DNA of 64,000 nt from Bradyrhizobium sp. WBOS07 (GCF_024585165.1 NZ_CP029008.1:1922001-1986000); one strand, 5' to 3'; numbered from the stretch's first letter, positions 1 to 7,771 are shown. Numbers and translations: made by a program. The notes: generated from the sequence alone by a model not told the origin.

Positions 1-1017
1 CCGGCGATGGCCGGTCAGCTTCTGGACGCTACGCAGGATCGCGAGTGCCTGTCGTGACAAGGGCACAACATGGTCCCAACCGGTCTTCATCTTGGGAGCT
101 GGAACAGTCCAGCGTTTGGCATCCCAATCGACCTCGCCCCATTCCATTTCATTGACCATGCCGGGGCGGGGAATGGTCAGCGCATTGAAGCGCAAGGCAA
201 GGCCAACGACGTCACCAAATCTCGCTCTCGTCCACGGTGCGCTGATAAGTTTGAAGACGCGCGTGACGTCGCGTGGTTCGGTGACACCGGGACGCGGCGT
301 CGAAATGTTGGCAATCATCTGTCCATTCAGGTTGCGGAATGGATTGTAGCCGTCGCCTTCGACGTCGGCATAGTCGCAGATCTGCTCGCCGATGCTGCGC
401 ACTCGGTCCCGGGTTTCCAGCCTTCCCTCTGCTTCATATGAACGCATGAAAGCGAGCACGTCGGGACGCTTGATGTCCTGCCTGCACAGCTTGCCGAAGC
501 GAGCCTTGACGTAGCCGACGCGCAGCTCGAGCACCTCGACGGTCTTGGGGTCGCGCACTGCGACGATCCTGCCGCGCTTGACTTTCTCCACCTTCTTCTT
601 GGCGAGCCACTCATCGGCCCATTGCGCGAAAGGCCGGGCGGCGGCCTGCTTGTGCTTGTCGAGCTGCTTCTCGATGCTCGGGTCTTTGCCTTCCTTGAGC
701 AGGTCTTTGGCCTTGTCGCGCTCGCGCCGCGCGTCTGCGAGCGAGAACGTGCCATCCCTGCCGTTGCCGTAGGGGCCGATGGAGTAGGTTTTCTGGCGGC
801 CGTGGAAACGGTAGTCCATCCGCCAGAGCTTGGAGGCAGCGTTGCCGGGCCTGCTCACGTCCGGCGTGACGAAGAGATAGAGCCAGCCGCCGGTCACGTC
901 GGAAATCTTAGCGGGACTCCACGCGCCATTGTCGAATTTCGGTCGGGCGGCGCGGCAGTCGACGTCGGTCTTAATCTGCTTGGGATTGGCGCACGCGCCG
1001 TCGTTCTTGCCGCCCAT
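1..1017 (-). CDS. Tyrosine-type site-specific integrase (P4-like), partial
   Basis: The frame is open from the ATG at 1017 to the left edge, giving 339 residues with the C-terminus missing. Residues 31-112 fit the N-terminal arm-binding domain (DUF4102 type), about 125-215 the core-binding domain, and from about 255 the catalytic domain. R284 in the motif TIPRPGMV is the likely first catalytic arginine. The H-x-x-R box and the tyrosine lie outside the window. The start is supported by AAGGA 9 nt upstream. The gene points away from the tRNA-Leu whose 3' end is about 210 bp away, the usual arrangement for tRNA-targeting integrases of genomic islands. It is inferred to catalyse integration and excision of an element lying to the left. 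Whether it is intact cannot be judged. Confidence 0.88.
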   Translation of the reverse strand, partial: MGGKNDGACANPKQIKTDVDCRAARPKFDNGAWSPAKISDVTGGWLYLFVTPDVSRPGNAASKLWRMDYRFHGRQKTYSIGPYGNGRDGTFSLADARRERDKAKDLLKEGKDPSIEKQLDKHKQAAARPFAQWADEWLAKKKVEKVKRGRIVAVRDPKTVEVLELRVGYVKARFGKLCRQDIKRPDVLAFMRSYEAEGRLETRDRVRSIGEQICDYADVEGDGYNPFRNLNGQMIANISTPRPGVTEPRDVTRVFKLISAPWTRARFGDVVGLALRFNALTIPRPGMVNEMEWGEVDWDAKRWTVPAPKMKTGWDHVVPLSRQALAILRSVQKLTGHRR

Positions 1018-1059
1018 CGGCTCAATTCCTTCATTCGGCAAAGCGAAAGTCGCCGTGAA

Positions 1060-1127
1060 CGTTTGTTCTCCCGATACCAGCAAAAATACCAGCAAATCGG
1101 GCGGCTGGGATCGGAGGAGAACAAACG
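1060..1127. repeat. Putative integrase recombination region: tandem 12-mer inside a 12-bp inverted repeat
   Basis: CGTTTGTTCTCC (1060-1071) is repeated exactly in inverted orientation at 1116-1127. Between the arms, ATACCAGCAAA occurs twice with a 12-bp period (1074-1084 and 1086-1096). The block lies between the integrase start and the tRNA 3' end, where arm-type integrase sites or excisionase sites usually sit. The repeats are seen directly; the role is inferred. It could instead be an integrase operator. Confidence 0.5.
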
Positions 1128-1228
1128 GTGACGAACTAGAACGTACGCGGAAGTGCCTATTTTTCAAGGCTTTCCGAGCACGGTGCGGACGGTTGCGGAC
1201 GTTTCGGAACGGGCTTGAACAGCCTGGT

Positions 1229-1313
1229 TGGTGCCCCTGGCCGGAATCGAACCAGCACTCCTTGCGGAACTCGATTTTGAGTCGAGCGCGTCTACCAGTT
1301 CCGCCACAGGGGC
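1229..1313 (-). tRNA. tRNA-Leu (anticodon CAA)
   Basis: The minus strand folds as a tRNA with a long variable arm. The acceptor arms are GCCCCTG and CAGGGGC, followed by discriminator A and an encoded CCA. The anticodon stem CTCGA/TCGAG encloses loop CTCAAAA, giving anticodon CAA, which reads UUG leucine codons. The T-arm has TTCGATT. It is 85 nt long. Its 3' end faces the integrase, so this end is the probable attachment site. No T-run terminator follows the CCA, as expected if the original downstream sequence was displaced by an insertion. Confidence 0.95.
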
Positions 1314-1353
1314 CCTCGGTCGGCCCTTGGAGGGAGCGTCGCGAAGCCGGCGG

Positions 1354-1381
1354 ACTATAGCCATGGACAAAGCGGGGTCAA
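1354..1381 (-). promoter_or_regulatory. Promoter of tRNA-Leu
   Basis: On the minus strand TTGACC (1376-1381) is separated by 16 nt from TATAGT (1354-1359), a near-consensus sigma-70 promoter. Transcription would begin about 34 nt before the tRNA 5' end at 1313. Confidence 0.7.
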
Positions 1382-1469
1382 CCCGCGCCAAAGTGATGTC
1401 CGCCGTTCTCGACAGCTGCCTGGACCGGGGCTAGAGGCTAAGGCCACGCCGCATCCGGAAGAGGCCGCC

Positions 1470-2012
1470 GTGACGACCCAGAGTGCCGCAATACCTGCAT
1501 TCAGGCCGGGGGCCGCGAGCCCCGCGCTGACGGCCTCGCTACTCGTCACGTTGATCGCGGCCGCGGCCATCGCGGGCGCCTGGTTCTTCCAGCTCGTGCT
1601 GGAGATCCTGCCCTGCCCGCTCTGCCTCGAGCAGCGCTACGCCTATTACCTCGCGATTCCGCTTGGCGCGCTCACGGCTTTTGCTGCAAAGAATCACGCG
1701 CCGCGGCCGCTGCTGCTGGCGGGGCTCGCGATTCTCGCGCTGGCGACGCTCGCCAATGCCGGCCTCGGCGCCTACCATTCCGGCGTCGAGTGGGGATTCT
1801 GGAAGGGACCGACCGATTGCAGCGGTCCCGTCGTCAATCTCGGCAATGCCGGCGATCTGTTTTCACGGCTCGACACCGTCAAGGTGGTGCGCTGCGACGA
1901 GGTGCAGTGGCGTTTCCTCGGCCTCTCGCTCGCCGGCTACAACGTGCTGATCTCGCTGCTGATGGCCGCGGTCGCCGCGTGGGGATTTGCGGCGACGGCG
2001 AAACGTTCGTAG
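1470..2012 (+). CDS. dsbB: DsbB-family disulfide bond formation protein
   Basis: A 180-residue inner-membrane protein with four hydrophobic segments. It has the redox pair C49-P-L-C52 after the first helix and the second periplasmic pair C117 and C142. In the DsbB family these cysteines reoxidise a periplasmic DsbA and pass electrons to quinone. The start is GTG with GGAAGAGG just upstream. It stands alone between the tRNA and a palindromic repeat, so it is not in an operon with the DsbA-like gene at 5675, though the two could cooperate. Length and cysteine spacing fit the short alphaproteobacterial DsbB type. Confidence 0.88.
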   Translation: MTTQSAAIPAFRPGAASPALTASLLVTLIAAAAIAGAWFFQLVLEILPCPLCLEQRYAYYLAIPLGALTAFAAKNHAPRPLLLAGLAILALATLANAGLGAYHSGVEWGFWKGPTDCSGPVVNLGNAGDLFSRLDTVKVVRCDEVQWRFLGLSLAGYNVLISLLMAAVAAWGFAATAKRS

Positions 2013-2016
2013 CTGC

Positions 2017-2118
2017 CGTAGGGTGGGCAAAGGCGCGCTCTTCGCGCGCTGTGCCCACCATCATTAACGATTGAGAGAGATCGTGGGCACGGCGCTGCGC
2101 GCCTTTGCCCACCCTACG
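2017..2118. repeat. REP-type palindromic element, family A, copy 1
   Basis: The element starts with CGTAGGGTGGGCAAAGGCGC and ends with its near-exact inverse complement, GCGCCTTTGCCCACCCTACG. Internal parts (CTGTGCCCAC and GTGGGCACGG) also pair. A second copy lies at 39278-39370. It sits in the convergent gap between dsbB and the AbrB-family gene and may act as a bidirectional transcription end. Confidence 0.85.
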
Positions 2119-2132
2119 AGAGCTGTGCCCTG

Positions 2133-3221
2133 TCAATCGTCCACGTCGTCCTGGGTGCGCCCGAACAGATGCACGATGCCCGGCGTTGCGATCGTCACGA
2201 ACACGAAACGCGACAAATGATGGGCGCCGACGAAGATCGGGTCGATGTGCAATGTCAGCGCCAGCGCCAGCATGGCGTCCATCGCGCCCGGCGCGAAGGC
2301 GACCACGATGTCGGAGAACTTGACCTGCGTGGTGAGCGCGACGATGCCGACGAAGATGGCGGAGACGGCGATGGCGACCGCGAACGAACCCAGAGCCGCA
2401 TTGATGTGACCGGCGAGCGTCTTGATCCGCATCCGCGCGAAGCGGCTGCCGATCAGCGCGCCGATGCCGACCAGCGCGACGCCGCGCACCCAGTCCGGCA
2501 GGCCGCCCTCGACCCAGCCGGCGCCATGCAGGACGCTGGAGGCGATCATGGCGCCGAACATCCAGCTCGCGGGAAATCTGATCAGCCGCAGCACCAGCGC
2601 CATGGCCAGCGAGGCCACGACCAGCTCCACGAGGTCGAGCGGCGAGGCAATCGTCGTCGTCGTCAGCGACGGCACGGCGGAGGGGACCACGCCCGCGATC
2701 GCGAGCACCATCGGCAGCGCCGCGGTGAGGATGATGACGCGCATGGTCTGCACCACCGCAATGCCCGGCAGGTCGGCGCCGCGCTCGACCGCGAGAATCG
2801 TGATCTGCGACAGCGCGCCGGGGCTGCCGGCCAGGAAGGCCGAGGTGCGGTCCCAGCCATGGATGCGCTGGAGGTAATAGCTGGAGCCGAAGGTCGAGCA
2901 GAAGGTCGCGAGTGCGAGCAGCCCGATGGTGAGAGGATAGGCGCCGACCTGTTGCAGCAGATGGCGCGAGACCACCGAGCCCAGCGAGATGCCGAGCAGC
3001 ACCAGCACGGCCTGGGTCAGCAGCGGCGGCAGCGCCAATTGGCGGCCGGCGATGGCGGCGATGCCGACCGCGATCATCGAGCCCGAGATCAGCCCGCCGG
3101 GAAGGCCGGCGAGGAGAAACACCAGGCCTCCGGCGGTGCCGATGACGAGCGTCTCCGCCGTGCTCAAGAGCTTGGCACGGCTCGGCCATTCGAACGGCAG
3201 GGAGGTGGTGATGTGCTTCAC
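2133..3221 (-). CDS. AbrB-family membrane protein (AbrB duplication family)
   Basis: A 362-residue, very hydrophobic protein with about ten membrane segments. It is built as two related halves, each carrying a glycine-rich pattern such as GGLISGSMIAVG and GSFAVAIAVSAIFVG. This is the bacterial AbrB/AidA family once annotated as putative ammonia monooxygenase; transport or regulation roles are suggested but the substrate is not settled. The start is GTG at 3221 with AAGGCGGC upstream. The long frames opposite and beside it are arginine-rich shadows. No operon partner is visible. Confidence 0.82.
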   Translation of the reverse strand: MKHITTSLPFEWPSRAKLLSTAETLVIGTAGGLVFLLAGLPGGLISGSMIAVGIAAIAGRQLALPPLLTQAVLVLLGISLGSVVSRHLLQQVGAYPLTIGLLALATFCSTFGSSYYLQRIHGWDRTSAFLAGSPGALSQITILAVERGADLPGIAVVQTMRVIILTAALPMVLAIAGVVPSAVPSLTTTTIASPLDLVELVVASLAMALVLRLIRFPASWMFGAMIASSVLHGAGWVEGGLPDWVRGVALVGIGALIGSRFARMRIKTLAGHINAALGSFAVAIAVSAIFVGIVALTTQVKFSDIVVAFAPGAMDAMLALALTLHIDPIFVGAHHLSRFVFVTIATPGIVHLFGRTQDDVDD

Positions 3222-3316
3222 GCCGCCTTATCGCAAATCGGCGGCAGGCGCACAATTGCGGGCTCTTCATGCCGCAATGCGTGCGCCTCGCCGTCGCGCG
3301 CGGAGGGGCGCGAGGG

Positions 3317-3634
3317 TTATTTCTTGTCGGCGGCGGGCGCGGCAGGGGTGGCAGGGGCAGCGGTCGCGGCAGGCGCGGCGGTGCCGGCCCTCGCTTCCTT
3401 CTTGCACTCGCGACGGAATTTCTTGCGCTCCTTGCCCTTCAGCTCCTTGGCGTCGGCCTGCTTGGAGCATTCGATCGACTCGGCCGTGCGCTCTTTCGCT
3501 GCCTTCGCGGCCTCGGTCTTCACATCGGTCTTCACATCGGTCTTGGCCGCCGGCGCAGCGGTCTGCGCGAAGCAGGTCGCGGTTGCGAGCAGGGAGGCGA
3601 GGGCGATTGCGGCGAGGCGAGAGGCGAGGGTCAT
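3317..3634 (-). CDS. PsiF-repeat-like secreted protein
   Basis: A 105-residue protein with a signal peptide (about residues 1-23). A charged middle contains one copy of the PsiF-type pattern, C56-S-K-Q-A to R-K-K-F-R-R-E-C77. The C-terminus is alanine/proline rich. PsiF proteins are small periplasmic proteins, phosphate-starvation inducible in E. coli; their function is unknown. It is divergent from the secreted protein at 3840. A short direct repeat (KTDVKTDVKT) lies before the motif. No phosphate box was identified. Confidence 0.75.
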   Translation of the reverse strand: MTLASRLAAIALASLLATATCFAQTAAPAAKTDVKTDVKTEAAKAAKERTAESIECSKQADAKELKGKERKKFRRECKKEARAGTAAPAATAAPATPAAPAADKK

Positions 3635-3839
3635 GGGGTTGCACTCATCTTGCGAGTATTGCGAGGGCTGCGAACCTCAGCTCGCGTTGCTGAACGCGAC
3701 ATGAATAATCCGGAGCAAGACGCTCACTATATTTTGGCAGCAAGCGCCCTCGCGTTCTTGTCGCAGATGGCCGGCACGCTAGGATAGCAATTGTTATTTC
3801 ACTGCCCCATCGGGGGAAGATCAACGAGGAGACCCAGGG

Positions 3840-4331
3840 ATGACCATCCGATCGAAATTGCTGTGCGCGATTGCCTTGTCGGGATTCGCTGCGCTCGCGC
3901 TGTCGGCGCCGGCGCAGGCGCTGACCGCGCAGGAGTGCAGCGCGAAATACCAGGCGGCCAAGAAGGACGGCTCGCTCGGCACCATGAAGTGGAATGACTT
4001 CCGCAAGGCCCAATGCGGCGCGGATGCGACGCCGGCCGCTGCGCCGACCGCGGCCGCGCCGGCCGCGCCCGCGGCTCCCGCCGAGCCGAAGCAGGCGAAG
4101 AAGGAGGCGGCCCCTGCCGCCGCGCCGACCCTGCCGGCCGGTCCCGCCGTCTATCCGAACGCGGTCGATCCGAAATACGCCAAGGAGACCCCCGGCAAGG
4201 CGCGCCTGCACACTTGCGTCGACCAGTACAATGCCAACAAGACCACCAACGGCAATGGCGGCTTGAAGTGGATCCAGAAGGGCGGCGGCTATTACAGCGA
4301 ATGCACCAAGAAGCTGAAGGGCGCCGCCTGA
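3840..4331 (+). CDS. Secreted Ala/Pro-rich protein with a duplicated Cys-Trp-Cys module
   Basis: A 163-residue protein with a signal peptide ending near QALT (about residue 28). Two similar modules follow: C33-x3-Y37, W51, C59 and C126-x3-Y130, W144, C155. An Ala/Pro/Lys linker (about residues 62-105) joins them. Each cysteine pair could form one disulfide in the periplasm. The start has GAGGAGA upstream. I do not recognise a function. The gene is monocistronic and divergent from the PsiF-like gene. Confidence 0.78.
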   Translation: MTIRSKLLCAIALSGFAALALSAPAQALTAQECSAKYQAAKKDGSLGTMKWNDFRKAQCGADATPAAAPTAAAPAAPAAPAEPKQAKKEAAPAAAPTLPAGPAVYPNAVDPKYAKETPGKARLHTCVDQYNANKTTNGNGGLKWIQKGGGYYSECTKKLKGAA

Positions 4332-4394
4332 GCCCGGACGCGATGCCGAGGCCGGGGCAACGCTCCGGCCTCTTCCTCTAATCCAGCAGCTCGT

Positions 4395-4943
4395 CTAATC
4401 CAGCAGCTTCTCGGCCGATTTCGCCACCAGCTGCGACCGCTTGCGCGGGCCGCGCTCGACGAACAAGAGGCTCTGGCCGAAGATGAAGCAGTAGAACAGG
4501 AAGGCCTGCGCCTCGGCCTCCTCGGCCGCAAGCCCGGTGGCGCGATAGAGCTCGGCGACGTGCTTGAGCCGCGCGGCGTCGACGCCCGCCACCGCCGCCG
4601 CGGCGTTCTCGTCCGAGCGGGCCCATTGCCGGATCGCGAGCTCGATCGCCATGGCTTCCGGATTGAGCCGCTCCGAATAGAGCTGGATCACCGCCTTCAG
4701 CCGTTCGCGGGGCGTCTGACCGTCGAGGCGCGTCTGCTGCGCGACCGATGCAGCGCGTCCCTCGCGCCAGCGTTGCAGCATCGCATCGAGCAGCGCGCCG
4801 CGGTCGGCGAAGCGGCGGTAGAAGCCGCCCTTGGTGACGCCGAGATTCTTGGCGAGCACCTCGACCCTGACACCCTCGACCCCCGAGCGAGCGAGTTCGG
4901 CAAAACCCGCCTCGACCCAGACATCGCCCTTGCCGTCGCTCAT
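4395..4943 (-). CDS. TetR/AcrR-family transcriptional regulator
   Basis: A 182-residue protein with an N-terminal helix-turn-helix (about residues 22-48; core motif LGVTKGGFYRRFADR) and a divergent C-terminal ligand domain. The start at 4943 is chosen because it has GAGAGG upstream and leaves both palindromic operators (4965-5015) outside the coding region; the frame is open further upstream across them. It is divergent from a thioesterase gene, so it probably represses that gene and itself. The ligand is unknown, possibly an acyl-CoA or aromatic acid given the target. Confidence 0.87.
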   Translation of the reverse strand: MSDGKGDVWVEAGFAELARSGVEGVRVEVLAKNLGVTKGGFYRRFADRGALLDAMLQRWREGRAASVAQQTRLDGQTPRERLKAVIQLYSERLNPEAMAIELAIRQWARSDENAAAAVAGVDAARLKHVAELYRATGLAAEEAEAQAFLFYCFIFGQSLLFVERGPRKRSQLVAKSAEKLLD

Positions 4944-4964
4944 GAAGGAAGCCTCTCGGAATCT

Positions 4965-5015
4965 GATACGGTGCCGTATTGCTAACTCGTCTCGCGCTTG
5001 ATACGCTACCGTATC
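4965..5015. promoter_or_regulatory. Two TetR-type operators between divergent genes
   Basis: GATACG-GTGC-CGTATT (4965-4980) and GATACG-CTAC-CGTATC (5000-5015) share the pattern GATACG-N4-CGTAT and are 35 bp apart centre to centre. They lie in the short gap between the TetR start and the thioesterase leader. Their symmetry and position fit binding of two repressor dimers. Confidence 0.72.
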
Positions 5016-5041
5016 GCGAAAACGCAGGGAGAGGCGTGCAC

Positions 5042-5125
5042 ATGGACCGAGGCCAGCGCGAATCCGCATCCTTCGCTCGTGCCGTCCGCGAGATCGCTCG
5101 CCGGCCTCTGGCCGCCAAGGCCTGA
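5042..5125 (+). CDS. Candidate 27-residue leader ORF before the thioesterase
   Basis: ATG at 5042 follows GGGAGAGG at good spacing and opens a 27-codon frame (MDRGQRESASFARAVREI and on). Its TGA lies 3 bp before the thioesterase ATG. The thioesterase has only a weak ribosome site of its own, so translational coupling is possible. The peptide is basic and matches nothing I know. It may be a chance frame. Confidence 0.35.
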   Translation: MDRGQRESASFARAVREIARRPLAAKA

Positions 5126-5128
5126 GCC

Positions 5129-5602
5129 ATGGCTGCGTTCGAGCCGAAGAACCCGGGCTATCGCGCGGCGGCCATCGCCATGTTCGATCGCCAGCCGGCG
5201 ATGCACACCCTCGGCATCGTGATCGTCCGTCTCGCGCCGGGGGAGGCCGAGCTGGCGATGCTGCATTCGGCGGCCTTCACCCAGCAGAACGGCTTTGTCC
5301 ATGCCGGCATCGTCACCGCCGGGCTGGACAACGCCTGCGGCGTTGCCGCCTTCACCCTGATGCCGCGCGAGGCGGACATCCTCACCGTCGAGTTCAAGAC
5401 CACGCTGCTGGCGCCGGCCAGGGGCGAGCGCTTCGTCTTCAAGGCCGAGGTGGTCAAGCCCGGCCGCACGCTGACCTTTTGCGAGGCCAAAGCCTTTGCC
5501 GAGCATGAAGGCAGGACCACGCTGATCGCCACGATGACCGGGACGTTGATGGCGATGCTTCCGCGCATTCACGCAGCTGGTGCCATGACATCGCCGCCGT
5601 GA
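5129..5602 (+). CDS. PaaI-family hotdog thioesterase
   Basis: A 157-residue single hotdog-fold protein. The catalytic-helix motif NGFVHAGIVTAGLDNACG contains H58-A59-G60 and D67, matching the PaaI/YdiI group that hydrolyses acyl- or aryl-CoA thioesters. It lies downstream of two TetR-type operators and a possible 27-codon leader, divergent from the tetR gene. Substrate cannot be predicted; the family includes phenylacetyl-CoA and medium-chain acyl-CoA hydrolases. The product should be cytoplasmic. Confidence 0.83.
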   Translation: MAAFEPKNPGYRAAAIAMFDRQPAMHTLGIVIVRLAPGEAELAMLHSAAFTQQNGFVHAGIVTAGLDNACGVAAFTLMPREADILTVEFKTTLLAPARGERFVFKAEVVKPGRTLTFCEAKAFAEHEGRTTLIATMTGTLMAMLPRIHAAGAMTSPP

Positions 5603-5674
5603 CGCTCTATATGACCGTAACAATTCCCGACCCCGAACCGTATTCGGGAAGATGGGACCGAAACGGGACGAGAT

Positions 5675-6334
5675 ATGGCTGGATCTGGGAATAAGGGCCT
5701 GGTGCCGACGCGGCGCGCGGCGCTGACACTGATCGGAGTGGGCGCCCTCGCGGCAGGCCGCATCACCCCGGCACTGGCAGCCGCCGGTGACGACGAGGTG
5801 CTGACCGAAGCCAAGGTGCTGCGCGATCCCGACACGCCCGTCGCCGGCAATCCCAATGGCAACGTCACCATCGTCGAATGGTCCGATTACAATTGTCCCT
5901 ATTGCCGCAAGCTCGAGCCGGAGCTGCGCCAGGTCGTCCAGGACGACGGCAAGGTGCGGCTGGTGATGAAGGACTGGCCGATCCTCGGGCCGGTCTCGGT
6001 CACGGCGGCGCGGTCCGCGCTCGCGGCGAAATTCCAGGACAAGTATCACCAGGCGCATGACGCCCTGATGGCCGTCAGCTCGCGCCTGACCGAGCCGCGC
6101 ATCAACGAGTTGCTGGCGGCGGCCGGCGTCGACATGGATCGCCTGAAACGCGATCTTGCCGGCCGCGGCAGCGACATCGATGCCCTGCTCAAGCGCAACA
6201 ATGATCAGGCCGAAGCCTTCGGCTTCCGCGGCACCCCGTCCTTCATCGTCGGCAAGTACCGCGTGCCGGGCGTGCTCAGCATGGCCGAGTTCGAGCAGGT
6301 CATCGCCGATGCCCGCAAGGCCAAGATGAACTGA
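5675..6334 (+). CDS. DsbA-family thiol:disulfide oxidoreductase
   Basis: A 219-residue exported protein. The N-terminus has a twin-arginine-like start (PTRRAALTLIGVGALAAG) and cleavage near A36. The thioredoxin fold carries C74-P-Y-C77 and the cis-proline segment GTPSFIVG (T187-P188), with a helical insert between. It belongs to the DsbA/BdbD/ScsC-like group that forms or reshuffles disulfides in periplasmic proteins. The N-terminal TRRAALT resembles a Tat signal. It ends just before a strong bidirectional terminator. Confidence 0.87.
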   Translation: MAGSGNKGLVPTRRAALTLIGVGALAAGRITPALAAAGDDEVLTEAKVLRDPDTPVAGNPNGNVTIVEWSDYNCPYCRKLEPELRQVVQDDGKVRLVMKDWPILGPVSVTAARSALAAKFQDKYHQAHDALMAVSSRLTEPRINELLAAAGVDMDRLKRDLAGRGSDIDALLKRNNDQAEAFGFRGTPSFIVGKYRVPGVLSMAEFEQVIADARKAKMN

Positions 6335-6362
6335 CGCGTACAGCCTTGATCGCAGCCAACAC

Positions 6363-6398
6363 AAAGGCGCCGCCGCGGATCCGCGACGGCGCCTTTTT
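6363..6398. terminator. Bidirectional rho-independent terminator
   Basis: AAAGGCGCCG (6363-6372) pairs with CGGCGCCTTT, with more pairing through CCGCGG/CCGCG, and ends in a T-run. The A-run on the other side lets it also serve the small gene converging from the right. Confidence 0.85.
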
Positions 6399-6413
6399 CA
6401 TGATGGAGCGTCG

Positions 6414-6620
6414 TTACTTCGACGAGATCCGGACCCAGTCCTTGTGGGCGCGATCGCGCAACGCATCCCAATCCGCCTTGGCGACGTCCCAGTTCACGAT
6501 GGTGCGATTGGTGACCGCGACCTGGCCATTGGCGACGGAGGATGTCTGCATGGAGTCATAGACATAAACGCCGCCCGCGAGCAGCAGCGCGCCCAGGATC
6601 ATTCCGAAAAGAGTCTGCAT
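6414..6620 (-). CDS. Small single-pass membrane protein, unknown function
   Basis: A 68-residue protein with one N-terminal membrane segment (about residues 3-21, MQTLFGMILGALLLAGGVYV) and a polar domain ending in W-D-x-L-x-D-R-A-H-K-D-W. The start at 6620 is chosen over upstream ATGs because GGAG lies 8-10 nt before it and the hydrophobic segment begins at once. It converges on the terminator shared with the DsbA-like gene. I do not recognise a family. Confidence 0.65.
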   Translation of the reverse strand: MQTLFGMILGALLLAGGVYVYDSMQTSSVANGQVAVTNRTIVNWDVAKADWDALRDRAHKDWVRISSK

Positions 6621-6700
6621 GGCGAATCTCCAATGACGGGCGATAACGTCGTCCCGATATGAATGTTCCCGGCAGTGCAGCGCGGATAAGGAGAGGCCGT

Positions 6701-7771
6701 TCATTCCGCATTCAGCCACTGCACCAGCTCCGCGTTGATCTCGCGCGGATAGGTGTGGCTGAGGTCGTCGATCTCGCGATAGGTGACGTCAGCGCCGGCA
6801 GCCGCGAGCGCCGCCTGCGTCTGGCGCGCGGTCTGCACGGGGAACATCCAGTCGAGCTTGCCGTGCGTGATGAAGATCGGCAGACCCTGCAGGCGCGTGG
6901 CGTCGGCCATCTCCGCCATCAGCGGGTGGAAGGTCGCGGACACCGGCGCCAGATGGGTGAAGGGCGAGGCGCCGTCGAGCCCGCTCACATAACAAAAAGT
7001 GCCGCCGTCGCTCATGCCGGTCAGCAGCATGCGCGAGGCATCGATGGCCCAGCGGCTGCGCACGGTCTCCAGGATACGCACGAGATTGGGCGTATCGGCA
7101 TCGTCGCCCATCAGCGCCCAGGTCGGGCCGGTCGCGGTCGGCGCCACCAGGATGGCGCCGAGGCTGCGCGCATCGCGCAGCCAGCTCCACAGGAAGCCGC
7201 GTCCGTTGCCGCTGCCGCCATGCAGCGCCATCACCAGCGGCATGGCGCGATCGGGCCTGTAATATTCGGGCACGTAGATCGAGAAGCCGCCGCGGCTGCC
7301 GGGTTCGTTGTGGTCGTGGAAGATGCCAGTATCTTCGCCTGCGCCGGCTTCGAGCCGAGATAGCACGTCCGTATTGTCGCGATTGGCGGCGTTGAGGAAG
7401 AAGCTGCTCACCGGCGGAAACTGCATCGCCAGCGGATAGAGCGCCTCCTGCGCGCGCGGCAGGTGGCGCAGCGCGCGGAACACCGCGACGAGATCGCCGT
7501 TGCCGCGCTCGACCTCACGGATGCCGGCAAAGGCGGCGAGCGTCGCGTCGCAGGCCGTATCGAGCCGCTCACGCAGCCCGGCGAATTGGTCCGGCCAAGC
7601 TCCGGTCGAAGCCCGTGCCTTCCGCAGCACCTCGTCCGGGACGCCGACCGTGTTCATCACGGAGGCAAAGGCCGGCGGGTGCAGATGCCGGGCGAAAAAC
7701 CCGAGCGCCTCCATCGCATTGAGCAGCGGTGGCAGCACGGCCACGATGTCGTCGATCACGGCCTCGCTCAT
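6701..7771 (-). CDS. Alpha/beta hydrolase, phospholipase/carboxylesterase type
   Basis: A 356-residue protein. The C-terminal two-thirds is an alpha/beta hydrolase: oxyanion segment LHGGSGNG (about 183-190), nucleophile elbow G252-M-S254-D-G, acid D307 in HGKLDWMFP, and H339 in DLSHTYP. Residues 1-160 form a helical extension not usual in short carboxylesterases. No signal peptide is seen, so it is probably cytoplasmic. It is followed closely by the HtrA-like gene on the same strand (22 bp), so they may be co-transcribed. Confidence 0.8.
   Translation of the reverse strand: MSEAVIDDIVAVLPPLLNAMEALGFFARHLHPPAFASVMNTVGVPDEVLRKARASTGAWPDQFAGLRERLDTACDATLAAFAGIREVERGNGDLVAVFRALRHLPRAQEALYPLAMQFPPVSSFFLNAANRDNTDVLSRLEAGAGEDTGIFHDHNEPGSRGGFSIYVPEYYRPDRAMPLVMALHGGSGNGRGFLWSWLRDARSLGAILVAPTATGPTWALMGDDADTPNLVRILETVRSRWAIDASRMLLTGMSDGGTFCYVSGLDGASPFTHLAPVSATFHPLMAEMADATRLQGLPIFITHGKLDWMFPVQTARQTQAALAAAGADVTYREIDDLSHTYPREINAELVQWLNAE

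Noticed and set aside
1879..3270. 463-codon minus-strand frame overlapping dsbB end and the AbrB-family gene
   Set aside because: Its protein is rich in Arg/His/Ala and lacks domains. It is the other-frame shadow of the AbrB-family gene, a common effect of high GC.
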